Shown: piece by piece, positions 32,199 to 44,004 of the stretch
How the letters are laid out: each line of letters begins with the position of its first letter
Numbering within the stretch: position 1 is the first letter of the stretch
Assembly (NCBI GenBank): GCA_026119855.1
Contig: JAOWBW010001919.1
Location: 1-64,000 of the forward strand
Source: Campanula takesimana
Lineage: Eukaryota; Streptophyta; Magnoliopsida; Asterales; Campanulaceae
Length of the DNA stretch: 64,000 nt
Direction: 5' to 3'
The notes under the pieces: model-generated
Database searches by the model: none
What the model was told of the DNA's origin: nothing
What the model saw: only the letters and a program-made list of their open reading frames with translations
Made by a program: the position numbers and the translations under genes

Positions 32199-33689
32199 GG
32201 GGAAAATACAAAATAGGGCCTAATATCTACGGAGCGATTGCAATATGGTGCCTGACGTCCAAATTTTACCAATTTAGGGCTTGCCATGCCAATTTTTGCA
32301 CAATTTAGGGCTTTTTGACGATTTTCATCCAAATTCATGTTAAGTGGTCACGCAGCGCATGTGAAAAGAATTAAGGGGTTAAGTGAAATGTTCTTGAAAT
32401 GAAGGGAAAGATCTGAGAAATAGCCTAATAAAACCTAAGAACCCACGTCTTATTCTCAGTTCTTACCCGACGCCCCCTGCCCCCCGCCCCCTCTTTTCTT
32501 CTCCGGCCGGCGACACCTTCACCTCCCCATGGCAGCAACCTCCCTTTCTCTCTACCTAGCTCCATCTCTTCACCACCGCCTCTTCTCTCTTTGTATTCCC
32601 TTCGTCTACGCCCCTTCTCTCTACCCAGCAACCTCCCTTGCTCAATTTTTGATGTTTTCGTTCCATGAAATTGGTGAGTTTGTTGTTCAAGTTTGTTTCT
32701 CAATTTTTGGTTTTTTCGTTACAGATCTGAAATGTTGAAACTTGCGGATTCGGAAATTGTTTTTAGTTTGAGAAATTTGAGAATTTTATGGATTTGTGTA
32801 TGCTTCTGTGCATTGATTCTTTCTGTCATGGCGCTTGATTATCTACCGAATAAGGTGTCAGGTGTATCTTTCCCGATGATGGCGAGTGGATTAAGGGAGG
32901 CGTACAGGTTGGCTAGGGCGTGGGTGGCATTTTTTAGGGGGTTTGGTGTGGAGACTAGGTGCCCGGAGGCTTGTTTTGCGGCGACTGATTCCTAAGGTGT
33001 GGATGGCGTTTTCTATAGAAGGAACGAGAGGTTGTTGAAGATGGTTGTGTTTTGATTTTGTGGTGGCAAGGTGTGGTGGTGCTAGTGATGGTGGTGGTGT
33101 TGTTAGGGGGTGATGATGAACATAGATAGATGAAGAAGATGAGTATTTATTTTGATTTTAAAAGAAATGTTTTGATCAATTAATTTATGCATAAAAAAAG
33201 TTCTATAAATTTAATTTCCGTACACAATTGATACATTTTGAAATTTGATTTATTATTATTTTAAATATTAATTTATTTTAATTTTTATATTTCTTATATT
33301 TGATATTTTCTTTGAAGCTTTGAATATTAAATATTTTTTAAAATAATTTTACTTTCTTAACTTAAACAGTATTTACTTTAAAATTGTAGTTTAATAAATT
33401 AATTTATGCATAAAAATGTTGTACACATCTAATTCATGTTCAAGTAAGTGTTTGGGATTGATAGTTTTTATAATCTTACCTTTTATATTCAAAAATCTAC
33501 AACTGGCCCCCTCAGTTATTTTTCACATGCGTTGCACGTGACCACTTAACATGAATTTGGATGAAAATCGTCAAAGAGACCTAAATTGCGCAAAAATTAG
33601 CATGTCAAGCCTAAATTGGTAAGATTTGGACGTCAGGCCCCATATTGCAATTGCTCTGTAGATGTTAGGCCCTATTTTGTATTTTACCC
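32199..33689. mobile_element. Long-TIR element C (Mutator-like), 1491 bp
   Basis: Inverted arms of about 170 bp (32199-32370 and 33520-33689) share AAAATACAAAATAGGGCCTA, GGACGTCAGG/CCTGACGTCC and TTGGATGAAAATCGTC. Flanking TATTTTTAA (32190-32198) and TATTTTTAT (33690-33698) match in 8 of 9 bases, consistent with a 9-bp Mutator-type duplication. The interior has a CT-rich, gene-like segment with short open frames (32440-32995) and a GGTGGTGCTAGTGATGGTGG tract (33062-33115). No transposase. Confidence 0.8.
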
Positions 33690-33699
33690 TATTTTTATT

Positions 33700-33960
33700 T
33701 AATAAAAGGCGGCGCTGTTTGGTGGTTGGCGAGTGGCTGAAGGTTCGTCATGGGCGGTGGCCGGAGTTCTAGTGGCGGCGACGGTGGTGGCAGGTGGAGG
33801 TGGAGGTGGCTGGAAGTCAGTCGGCGGTGATGAGTGGCCGGAGGTCGGCCGACGACCTACATGTGAGAGGGGAGGTCAAAGATGGTGGTGGTCAAAGGTA
33901 AAAGGGGTTGGGAGGATTTTAATTGGGTTGTGGGCAGTATTGTCATTTAAATATAAGTAA
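33700..33960. other. GC-rich GGT/GGC-repeat stretch
   Basis: GC-rich in an AT-rich setting, with GGTGGAGGTGGAGGTGG. A 75-codon Gly/Val-rich frame is open by composition; no domain. It resembles the triplet tracts inside the long-TIR elements and may be a fragment of one. Confidence 0.4.
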
Positions 33961-34584
33961 TGATGATTAGGTATTTTAATTTTAAAGATAGGGATGTATT
34001 AGTTAGATTAAAATGTGTGTTTTTATTAATAAAGAGGTGTATCACCTAGATCTATAGGTAAAAATTCCTATTATTATTATTATCCAAATGAAACTCAAAA
34101 ATTTAGTATTAATAAAACATTAAAAATACTATTAATAATAAAATTTCAATTTTATTAGAATAAAATAATTTAGTAAAAAGTAAAATTATTTATAAGACAA
34201 GACTATTATTGTGTGACGGAAGTAAGTAAATGGAGGGAGTGGGCAAAATAGGGTCCATCGCATGGAAATGGTGACAACACATATTAAAGGGAGAAATGAC
34301 GTCAATGAATCTGGTTGTAAACTGAAAATACAAGATATGACACCAGCTTCATAGTCGGGCTTGTTGATAGAGCGGTGCGTTAAAAATAGATTGAAAAAGA
34401 ATCAGTTCTTTACTAATTAAGCGTATCAACAGAGAGTTTTTAAGTCGAGCTTTTTAAAAATCTAAGCACTTTTTAACCGCTCCAAATAGTAAAATCCAAA
34501 AAGGAGCTCCGTTTTAGAAAATCTATGTTTTTAAAACCATGCACTAGATCTCCTTTTCTCCTTTTGTCTGACCCCATCTCCGTG
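33961..34584. other. Gene-free AT-rich stretch
   Basis: No gene or intact element seen. Confidence 0.4.
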
Positions 34585-34592
34585 GTGCTTAT

Positions 34593-34930
34593 TAGGGATG
34601 GCCAAACCGGACCGGAACCGGAAAACCGGACCGGAAAAGCCCGGAACCGGAGCAAACCGGGGAGGAAACCGGAACCGGACGAACCGGAACCGCAAGGCAT
34701 CCGGGCCGGTTCACGGTCACATATATGCCGAACCGGACCGGAACCGGACCGAAAATCCCATATTTTTCAATAATTTTAAAGGGGGGACCGGAACCGGACC
34801 GAACCGGAACCGGATTGTGCCAAACCGGAACCGGGGTAAGCGCGGGCCGGTTCAGGGTCACCCTTTTGCCCAACCGAAACCGGCGGTTCCGAACCAGAAC
34901 CGGGCCCGGAACCGGTTTTGGCCATCCCTA
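34593..34930. mobile_element. hAT-type MITE built of CCGGAA repeats
   Basis: Starts TAGGGATGGCCAAACCGG and ends CCGGTTTTGGCCATCCCTA. The perfect 8-bp duplication GTGCTTAT flanks it (34585-34592, 34931-34938), the size used by hAT elements. The interior is almost entirely degenerate GGAACCGGACC units, so every frame is open and none is a gene. A relative lies at 43685-44004. Confidence 0.9.
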
Positions 34931-35195
34931 GTGCTTATTTGCCATAATGATCATACCACATGCTTTCTCGTACCCGAAACAGCTTTAGCAAAGGTTCTGT
35001 ATGGTGCTCAATTTTTTTTATTTTTTTTGGTCAAAGTGGTGCTCATACGAGTCATTGAGATTGTGTCACATATTTTTTCTTCTAAATCAAAGGATATAAA
35101 TTTAATTTGGGGTGAGTTTCACATATAATAAGTTAATTTCGGCTGTGGAAGATTCAAAAATTTGTTAATAATAGACCATTATAAATATTTTAATA

Positions 35196-35452
35196 CTACC
35201 TCTGTCCCTAAATGAGTGTCCAAAATCCATTTTAAGGGACACTGAAAATCTCAACTTTATGTACAATTTGCTAGCAAAGATTCATATATAATCTTGTAAT
35301 CTCATTTCCAAACATTTAGTTTTGCACGTATAAAAAAACCGGTGAAAAAAAATTCGAAAAAAAACATTTAGGGACAAAGTTATGTTAAAAAAAGACACTC
35401 GTTTTGGGACAAAGATTCTTGAAAATGGACACTCATTTAGGGACAGAGGGAG
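35196..35452. mobile_element. Stowaway-type MITE
   Basis: CTACCTCTGTCCCTAAATGA and TCATTTAGGGACAGAGGGAG are inverted, with TA on both sides. 257 bp. Confidence 0.9.
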
Positions 35453-35529
35453 TAATAATTTTTAAATTTTGTTAGGATAACTAAATTAAGCTCATATTAT
35501 TTCTCAATGTTTATTTAAATTAACAACTA

Positions 35530-35837
35530 CACCCTCCGTCTCAGAGTAAGAGTCATACATTGGTTGTGCACGTTTATTTAGGAAATAAAATAAATTGGTA
35601 GATATTGCAAGTGGGTTAGCGATATAATTGTTCAAAACACAATTCCTAGCGCAAGTGGGCAATTAGTAAGTTAGTAAGTGTTGATTTTTTTTTTTTTTAA
35701 TTATAGAAGCATTAGAAGAACAAAATTATCCAGAGCACTATTCCTGCTTTCCCATCATTTGCCATTTTGGGAAAAATATTTTTACTCTGAGATGAACCAA
35801 AATGAAAAGTAAGACTCTTACTCTGAGACAGACGGAG
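35530..35837. mobile_element. Stowaway-type MITE
   Basis: CACCCTCCGTCTCAGAGTAA and TTACTCTGAGACAGACGGAG are inverted and flanked by TA. 308 bp. Confidence 0.85.
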
Positions 35838-36175
35838 TAACTAGTTATATGGCGTGGAGGGTGTAGTTGAGAAGCTATTTTTCTACTCATTTTCTAGAAT
35901 ATTTTTTAATTTACTAATACTCCCCTTGTTTTTCCATGACATTTCAGATTTATTCACACATAGTAACACATGCATTTAATCTATATAAAATAGAGTCATG
36001 TATCTTTAAATTAATTTAATTATATACTTAGACAATGTGTATATAATTATAGAAAATGAACATACATTTATAACAAAGCAACTTTATTGTTCTACCATAA
36101 CAATTGAACCAACTCAATGACCGCTATTGATCAAAACCGGATGCAAATAATGATATTAACAAATGGAGATGTCCT

Positions 36176-37559
36176 CATTGGCGTATCCAGGATTAGGATT
36201 TAGACTCGGGGTGTGCAACATTTAACTAAGTACATGACAATTTGCAATCACTTTTCCAGGCAATAGCAATTGAACTACGTACATTATCTAATTGCTTTGG
36301 GAATTGAATTAGAAGGCAAATTGAGAAAGAGAAGTCATAAGACTTACCTCCTTGGCAGCAAATAACTCTGTTTCTATATCATCAAATCTTCCCCATTACA
36401 ATCTATCCCAACCTCACCACATCTACCACTCTCCAATCTAATAAGCATTCCACAGAGCATACCTAAACAGTGCACAATCTAATCACTTTGCATTCAAAAA
36501 TTTAGAAATATATACCAAATTAAATAAGTGTCAGATTAATTAGAAAGGCTAATAACCTGTACGAATGGAAGAAACCAAAAAGTATATTACTAATCATAAT
36601 AAAAAGGGGAAAACTGAATTACCAATCTTAAGAAACCGAAAGGGGGTATTTTTTTCATTCAAATTATCTATGTAAATATGAATTGACATCTAATCAAACA
36701 ACTGAAATGAGTTCTAGTTCTAATCATACAACTGGATTACACTTAGAATGAAAAGCCAAAAAGTATATTACCAATCTTAAGAAACCGAAAGGGGCTTAGT
36801 CTAATCAAATTCGCAGATTCAAAAGAATAACAATAATCCTTAGAAACTGAAATATGTTTACAAAATTCGAATCTAGCACCCTTTCAAGAAGGGTTCCCAA
36901 GCATTATAACAAATAAATTTAGAAAATAATCACCAATTAGATTTAAAAAATTGAAAAAGGGTTTCCAATTCTAAAACCTTAGATTTGTTAACTGTTGGGG
37001 ATATAACTTCTGGGATTAGAGATTGGAGAAAAGGAAGAACGAGTGAAGTAACGAGAAGACATACCAGTTCCAGGACAGTAGTGGTGAGGCGCTGCGGCGA
37101 CCATGTCTTCGTGCGGCGGCGTCTTCGTTTTTTTTTCAAGCCTGAAATTCGTTCTTGTTTCTTACCTTGAAGAAAAGGGTTTGAAGGGATCAAGGTAGTA
37201 TGACAGAAAACGGAGTCGAATTGATTGCGGAGGTCGATGAGAGTTTTGATTACAAAGGTGTTAAGGTTCGTCAATGGCTGCTCCTCTGGGATAGAAAGAA
37301 CCGCCAACGGCAAACTAAAACAAAGACCTAAGGTATATTCTGTAAATTTGAGTATTTATATGTAGGGTTAAGTGTAAAATTAAGGATAATTTGATAATAA
37401 GGGAATATATAACACTTTGCACCCTTCTGCTTTCAAAAATAAGACTTTGCACCCCTATAGTAAAAAATTTCTTTCTTTTATATAAATACTCAGTTAAAAT
37501 TTTGGAAAAAGTCAGGGTGTGCACCAGCACTTCCTGGCACTATACTGGATCCGCCCCTG
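36176..37559. mobile_element. hAT-type non-autonomous element, 1384 bp
   Basis: Termini CATTGGCGTATCCAGG and (opposite strand) CAGGGGCGGATCCAGT are imperfect inverted repeats. The perfect 8-bp duplication GATGTCCT flanks it (36168-36175 and 37560-37567). The interior contains a direct repeat around ACCAATCTTAAGAAACCGAAAGGGG and a short GC-rich gene-like segment (37010-37180), but no transposase. Confidence 0.85.
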
Positions 37560-37811
37560 GATGTCCTGACTCCCTCTCTTCACCTCTATGTCAAGGTTTT
37601 TGAAGGGGGACAAGTAGTAAATATATTTCCCTTTAAATAATTGAATTTCAAATAAATCACAACAATGTTGTTCTAAAAGAAAATAATTTTATGATTGGTA
37701 AAATACATGCATTAATAATGAGTGTAGCACGGCCATAAAAATCAAATGACACGAAACCTCGTTAAGTGGTCCCAAATAGAATACATTGTACCTAGATAGA
37801 GACCAACCCGT

Positions 37812-37820
37812 CTATATATA
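37812..37820 (+). promoter_or_regulatory. Probable TATA box of the NPF gene
   Basis: CTATATATA about 85 bp upstream of the start codon at 37902, the only good TATA in the 300 bp before the gene. Confidence 0.55.
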
Positions 37821-37901
37821 CATCCAATCTTAATGACTCTCCTCCAACTTTTTTCCTAAGGAAACAAACAAATATTGCGACTAAGCCTTCTTTATAACTC
37901 T

Positions 37902-38027
37902 ATGGCTACTTCCATGGTTGTTCCTACTGATAATAGCCATGAAAATAATGTCATTTTACACCCTTCTTCTCAAACAAAACCGTCCAAGGGTGGCTGGAAA
38001 TCTGCCTTCTTCATTATATGTAATCTC

Positions 38028-38073
<46 letters not shown>

Positions 38074-41000
38074 TGCATTCCTTCAGACACACATACTGGC
38101 ATCCTACTCGCTCTCTATCTAATGAATGACCATTTTCAGGATTTGTTTTGCTCAAAACGAACGATCTTTAATTTATTTCTCTCTATTCGTTATGTTCTTG
38201 GGAATTAACAGTTTAAAAAAGTAGACAGAGAAGATTTTCACGCACCTTTGTTACTAATATTTACAAAAGATTATTATTATTTTTTTTTCAAAATGAAACG
38301 GACACTTATTTTGAGATGGAGGGAATATATAAGTAGAAAATACGTGCAAATGTCGTACATAGATGCATCATATGTTGTAGCGTACAATACCTTGATCGAC
38401 ACATAGACACCCTCCGTCCCATAAAATGAATATTCATTTTAAGACGCACGTATATCATATTTCGTGGCCACATCATTTTCCGTACAAGTACATACTATTT
38501 GAAGTTAAATTTTTTTATTAATATTTTCGCTCAAAATTTAATTGTGCAGTTGTGGAAGTGGCTGAAAGATTTGCATACTATGGAGTATCGGGAAATCTCA
38601 TCACATATCTCACAAATGTTCTTGGACAACCCATAGCTACTGCTGCCAAAAACGTCAACGTTTGGCATGGCGTTTCAGCCCTTTTCCCCTTGTTGGGAGC
38701 CTTTCTAGCCGATTCCTACCTTGGTCGTTATAACACCATTCTTCTCTCCTCCATTACATTTATGTTGGTAAGAATTTCGTCATTAATTTATTTATTATTT
38801 TGAAACGTACGTGGTCATTAATTTCTAAGTACTACTAGTACTTCATTTCTTTTCAACATTGAATTAATATTCCATGAACATATTACGTAATTTCAGCCAT
38901 GATTTTTATAGTATAGGTTTTATGTATTAGTGACTTTTCTTGTTGGCCTGATTTTGTCTGAACCTGATAGCTAGCCAAAAAACAAAATCAGTAAATTATT
39001 AATGATATACTCTCTCCGTCCCATATAAAGATAGTTTTATTTGATTTATGATGGTCAACACAGTTATTGTATTTTGACCAAATATTAATATCATTCTAAT
39101 CACCAAGAAAGGTATGAATTTCATTTTTAGGTCTTTTCGTAGAAGAGCAAACTTTCTTTTCAAGGAAACCCATTTAAGAACAAGTTAACTAAATTAATTC
39201 ATTTTAAGCCAAGTTTAAATCAAATATTATCTTCTAGCTTCAATTCGAATTTGAAAAATTTTGATTGACACGTGATGAATTTAATGAAGTTTTATAATAT
39301 TTTTGTAAATTTCATATTTTTGTGGTCAATGCTTGATTACAATATTGTACATGCGACAGGGTTTGCTATTATTAGTGCTATCAGTAGTAGTAACTCCACT
39401 ACAGCACTGTCGGCCATTTTTCTTCCTAGCACTTTACACTCTCTCCGTCGGCGAAGGTGGTCACAAGCCATGTGTTCAAACATTCGCCGCCGACCAATTC
39501 GACGAGGACTCGCTGGAGCAAAAGGCAGAGAAGAGCTCTTTCTTCAATTGGTGGTACATTGGGACCGTCTTCGGCTCCACCGCCGCCATAGTGGTGGTAA
39601 TCTCCGTTCAAGATTATGTCGGTTGGGGATGGGGGTTTGGTATGCCGGCTATGGCTGTGGGGGCCGCGTTGGTCATGTTTTTAATTGGTACACGTAGGTA
39701 CAGGAGGGAAGTTCCGGTTGGGAGCCCGTTCACGAGGGTGGCTCAGGTATTGGTGGCGGCGGTGAGGAAGCGGCTTGTGGTGCGGGATGGTCGGGGTCGG
39801 GGAGTGTGTCATGAGGATTTTAGTAGAACTGCCGATGCGAGCAAGTATTTGGCTCGCACTGATCAATTCAGGTAAGCGTCTACTTTTGAAAACATTTTTT
39901 CTGTTAAGTGTCACAGTTCTAAATAAAGAATGGTGTTAGTGCATGTTTATGATGATACATATAACGTACAAGCAATGTACTAATCAGGAAATAAAACGGT
40001 TTAAAATAGCTCAAGTCAACTATGATATTTATTGCGGGTGCGAAAAGGAATAATTTAAAGAAAAATAGAGTAAACGTGTATTTGAAATAGATATTGATGC
40101 TTTTGAATTGGAGTTTGTTCAAATTTGCTCATGTTAACTTATTTAGTGTGACTTCCATTTACGTTAAGTCTTTTAGAAGGGATAAAGTGTACTGTCTTAG
40201 ATTTAATTTTTTTTTTTTTTCTGATATAATGAATGGTTGACTATTCATAATATATTCCTCAAATCTGAACACTAATGAAGTTTTTGAGACTAAGGTGGTG
40301 TTTGATGTATTAAGCACTTGATGGTTGATGCTTAATGGATTGCAAGGTATAATTTGGAGGTAATGTGCCTTGATAACATTGAGCTCTACATGTTGAAAGT
40401 TCCATGAGGCTTTTATTGATTAAGCAATGATTTGATTCTCAATCATTAAGAGCCTCACATAACCTACAACATTTATACCTCAATGTCATCAAAGGCACCC
40501 TACCTCCAAAATATACCTTGCAATCTATTAAGCATCAAGCATCAAGTGCTTAATACATCAAACACAACCTAAGGTGGTGTTTGATGTATTAAGCACTTGA
40601 TGGTTGATGCTTAATGGATTGCAAGGTATAATTTGGAGGTAATGTGCCTTGATAACATTGAGCTCTACATGTTGAAAGTTCCATGAGGCTCTTATTGATT
40701 AAGCAATGATTTTGATTCTCAATCATTAAGAGCCTCACGTAACCTACAACATCTATACCTCAATGTCATCAAAGGCACCCTACCTCCAAAATATACCTTG
40801 CAATCTATTAAGCATCAAGCATCAAGTATCAAGTGCTTAATACATCAAACACAACCTAAATTTGACTAAATACAGTTACATTTAATTTGTATCCAAATTG
40901 ATAGTCTTTATCCTAGGACAAGGAAAAAAGAAAGAAAAAGTCACTTTTTTGGGAAAATAGTCAAAATACTGTCTTGGTAAAGAAATTTACATTCATTAAG

Positions 41001-42419
41001 TTCAAAAGGTAATTCATGCACCAGCAAGTGTGTCTGTTGTAGAGGTCTTGGGTTCGATATCCCTGATATTGAGCTTTCGCTTTTTGTCGGTTCGAAAAAT
41101 ATTAACGCATTGCTAATAATAAAATATAATTATACATAATGCAGTTTTATAATATTATATTTAATTTCCAAACATACAAACAAATACATTCTTTAAAATG
41201 TACTAATGCTTGGAAAAAAAATTGTTGACTGTGCAACTGCCAACTTGCTACTACTAGAGGAGGTTTTTTTTTTTTTTCCTTATACTCCAATGAATGTTGT
41301 TTTTGAGAATTCATACTTTCTAGCAGTATATCTTTGCTTGTATGCATTTAGTTTATCTCAGGAAATTACATTAAAATTATTTCTTATAGGAAATGTACCT
41401 TGTTGACATGGAAGTAATGTAAATATGCATGACTATTTAGGACATATACAGTATATTCCATATAAGGTAATATAGTAGCGTTAACGTTCTTCTTGTACAG
41501 ATTCTTGGACAAGGCAACAATCATGGACGAAATCGACGAGTCAACAGAGAAAAGAAACCATTGGCGACTCTGCTCGGTAAACCAAGTCGAAGAAGTGAAG
41601 CTACTCCTTCGCCTAATCCCTATTTGGCTAACTTGCCTAATGTTCATGATCGACGTAGCACAACTTAGCACCTACTTCACAAAACAAGGAAGCACAATGA
41701 ATAGATCCATATTCTCCCCATCATCATCATCATCAAACTCGAAAAAGTCATTTCAAGTCCCGCCCGCAACTCTTCAAGTCATCACCGGAATCACAATCCT
41801 AACTGCTGTCCCAATTTACGACCGGTTTCTGATCCCACTGGCTAGAACCATCACGGGACATCCTAGAGGCATCACAATCCTACAAAGAATGGGCATAGGA
41901 AATGTTTTGTCTATAATAACCATGATTGTATCGGCTCTAGTCGAGGGTAGAAGGGTCAATGTCGCACGACAATACGGTCTACTCGATTTGCCTAAATCGG
42001 TTGTTCCTATGTCAATTTGGTGGCTCGTTCCTCAGTACGTGCTCGTTGGGGTATCGGATATGTTCATGATTGTGGGCCTGCAAGAGTTGTTTTACGATCA
42101 AATGCACGAGGAGATGAGGAGTATGAGTGCTGCCCTTTACTTGAGCATTTTGGGTGTGGGGAGTTTTCTTAGTAGTGGTGTTATTTCAATTGTGCAAAGT
42201 GTTAGTGAAAGGTGTGGGGAGAAATGGCTGGAGGATAATCTGAATAGGGCTCACATTAATGGGTTTTATTGGGTTTTGGCTGGACTGAGTGGTTTGAGTT
42301 TGTGTTTTTATGTGTGGGTCGCTAAGGGGTTTGTTTACAAGAAGTTTGATGGGGATGGTCAAACTCAAACTCATGGGAAGGAGTTGGTTTTGGAGGGAAA
42401 TAATGAGGGAAAGGTATAG
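37902..42419 (+). CDS. NPF (NRT1/PTR family) proton-coupled transporter, four exons
   Basis: Exons 37902-38019, 38550-38767, 39360-39871 and 41501-42419; all introns are GT...AG and phases join cleanly to a 588-residue protein, the usual NPF length (about 550-600). Near the N-terminus EVAER (residues 42-46) is the ExxER motif used for proton coupling, followed by FAYYGVSGNLITYLT of the first membrane helices. GGHKPCVQTFAADQFDE (about 146-162) is a family hallmark. A hydrophilic central loop (about 215-300) separates two helical halves, and PMSIWWLVPQYVLVGVSDMF lies in the second half. Such proteins sit in plasma or vacuolar membrane and import nitrate, peptides, hormones or other small solutes with protons. 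The motif style resembles subfamily NPF5 (inference); the substrate cannot be read from sequence. No frameshift or lost motif is seen, so it is probably functional. Confidence 0.93.
38021..38072. repeat. (CT)n microsatellite at the start of NPF intron 1
   Basis: About 25 CT units beginning two bases after the splice donor. Long pyrimidine runs beside a donor could affect splicing (inference). Confidence 0.9.
38278..38450. mobile_element. Stowaway half-ends in NPF intron 1
   Basis: GAGATGGAGGGAATATA (38313-38331) looks like a right end and CACCCTCCGTCCCATAAAAT (38409-38428) like a left end, each without its partner. They are remnants of two copies. Confidence 0.4.
39009..39240. mobile_element. 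Truncated Stowaway in NPF intron 2
   Basis: CTCTCTCCGTCCCATATAAA starts it. No clear right terminus. Confidence 0.4.
40294..40856. mobile_element. Head-to-tail pair of Tourist-like MITEs in NPF intron 3
   Basis: Two near-identical fold-back elements, 40294-40569 and 40573-40856, each starting GGTGGTGTTTGATGTATTAA and ending with its inverted complement CATCAAACACAACC. Arms extend about 70 bp inward. TAA occurs left of the first, between the two and right of the second (40291-40293, 40570-40572, 40857-40859), the 3-bp target of PIF/Harbinger-type Tourist elements. Confidence 0.88.
40990..41095 (+). mobile_element. SINE-like fragment in NPF intron 3
   Basis: GTAGAGGTCTTGGGTTCGATATCC resembles a SINE region with B box. 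The 5' part and tail are unclear. Confidence 0.35.
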
Positions 42420-42691
42420 CAAGAAACAAAGTTCTGGTTTGGTAGATAATAATGATCATTTATATTAGAAAAATGCGAATACTATATATGAAATGGAATA
42501 TGATTATTTGTACCAAAATTAGGACCTACTTGATTTATGATACTTATGAATCACAAGTTATCGGGTGGTAGGTTATAGACTATAGCTAATCAGTCTCTTC
42601 TTTATTTGGGTGTTGAGACTTTCTCAACAAAGATATATTAACCCAATATACCTTCTGCTTTGTATTAGTGTTGGTATTCATTTCATTTGCA

Positions 42692-42728
<37 letters not shown>

Positions 42729-42764
42729 AATATCCTTCTAGTTTTCAGTTTTCATCATTCCTCT
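42420..42764 (+). other. NPF 3' flank
   Basis: Probable 3' UTR and downstream DNA, repeated at 46056-46400 in the second unit. A CT microsatellite lies at 42692-42721 (imperfect in the second copy, 46334-46361). Confidence 0.6.
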
Positions 42765-43036
42765 GCTTCTAAGATAGATTAGTTATATGAAGTTTCTTAT
42801 ATTCTAGATGATTCGAAAATCCACCTCACCAAGCTGCCTATAGTTAATCCTGACCATATTTTTTCTAAACCTTCTACATCTTTCACAAGAAAAGTAAAAA
42901 AAATAATAATAGGATCTTCATCTACCCAACAGGTCAAAAAATATGTCTAGTCTTCTAAGTTTGACACTTATCAGCTACCTACCATCACGGGTGAACATTT
43001 AGTCACCGTAGATCTTCCATCTGATCTTCCCCGACA

Positions 43037-43294
43037 TTGTCTTGCACAAGGATATATACCCATAATCATCCTGGTACCGTAAAGCTAGCTCTTACCTTCC
43101 ACGGTCAAAAAGGACTTCCAACGTTCTCCCGTATAGCTCTGGTAGATACTCGTTTTGTTGAATACCAACATGCTTGTATTGGTACAATCCATACCAATTT
43201 AAACGCTAGCACAATTTTTGTTACCTTTTACCCGAATTTCAACATGCCTCTCAATGACCCCTCTCTGTTTACAGCCCTCAAAGTTCGAATTTAG
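43037..43294 (+). pseudogene. Movement-protein relic, first pararetrovirus copy
   Basis: An 85-codon frame holding the core of a caulimovirid movement protein (blocks around RIALVDTRF, YQHACIGTI and TFYPNFNMPL). Viral movement proteins enlarge plasmodesmata for cell-to-cell spread. Frame changes lie upstream of 43090 and a stop follows 43291, so it cannot make a full protein. Confidence 0.75.
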
Positions 43295-43389
43295 ATTGGA
43301 GGTACAGGTAAACACGTTCCAAACGAACAAACATGAATGGAAGATTCAAAATCCAACTTCGTTTGGTACATCAAGTATCTCAAAGCCAA

Positions 43390-43670
43390 TTAGCCCAGGT
43401 GAGGCAACTCTCAATTGCCAAAGTGAGATTGCTAAGAATAAAGCTTTAAAGCACATTATCTCTCAGCAAAGCAAATTTGAAAAATCACATGAAAATCTTT
43501 CCTCAAGAATCATATCCTTGGAAGGTATGATTGGTGAAATTCAATACAAGATTCAAAATTTACACCATGAACAATTGTAGATCATTCATACTTCTCCAAC
43601 TGCCCATGCCTATGCTCTTTCTCAAAAGGAAGCAGAAATGAAGTTTCTTAAAACTCAACTTCAAGATCTT
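43390..43670 (+). pseudogene. Coiled-coil segment of the pararetrovirus
   Basis: Lys/Glu/Leu-rich frame with regular hydrophobic spacing, broken by one stop near 43578 and then by the hAT-type MITE at 43685. This segment is absent from the second copy. Confidence 0.55.
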
Positions 43671-43684
43671 ATGCAACAACACAA

Positions 43685-44004
43685 TATGGATGGCCAAAAC
43701 CGGTTCCGGGCCCGGTTCCGGTTCGGCATATATGTGACCCTGAACCGGCCCGTGCTTACCCCGGTTCCGGTTGGCACAATCCGGTTCCGGTACGGTTCGG
43801 GTCCCCCCTTTAAAATTATTGAAAAACAAGGGATTTTCGGTCCGGTTCCGGTCCGGTTCGCCATTTATGTGAACCGTAACCTGCCCGAATGAATGGCGGT
43901 TCTGGTTACTCCGGTTCCGGTTTATTCGCCGATTTGCTCCGGTTCCGTGCTTCTCCGGTCCGGTGCTTCTCCGGTCTGGTTCCAGTCCCGTTTGGCCATC
44001 CCTA
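43685..44004. mobile_element. hAT-type MITE built of GGTTCC repeats
   Basis: Begins TATGGATGGCCAAAACCGG, ends TTTGGCCATCCCTA, with perfect 8-bp duplication CAACACAA (43677-43684, 44005-44012). Related to 34593-34930. The interior is degenerate CCGGTTCCGG units. It sits in the coiled-coil segment of the pararetrovirus. Confidence 0.9.

Noticed and set aside
32529..32995. Two plus-strand frames of 69 and 100 codons in long-TIR element C
   Set aside because: Some gene-like texture (possible captured 5' region), but no domain and no transposase; not called as genes.
34598..35128. Frame of 176 codons rich in Arg/Asn/Thr/Gly/Pro
   Set aside because: Lies in the CCGGAA MITE; several frames on both strands are open by composition.
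36930..37313. Minus-strand frame of 127 codons
   Set aside because: Inside a non-autonomous hAT-type element; basic low-complexity peptide, no domain; at most a captured gene fragment.
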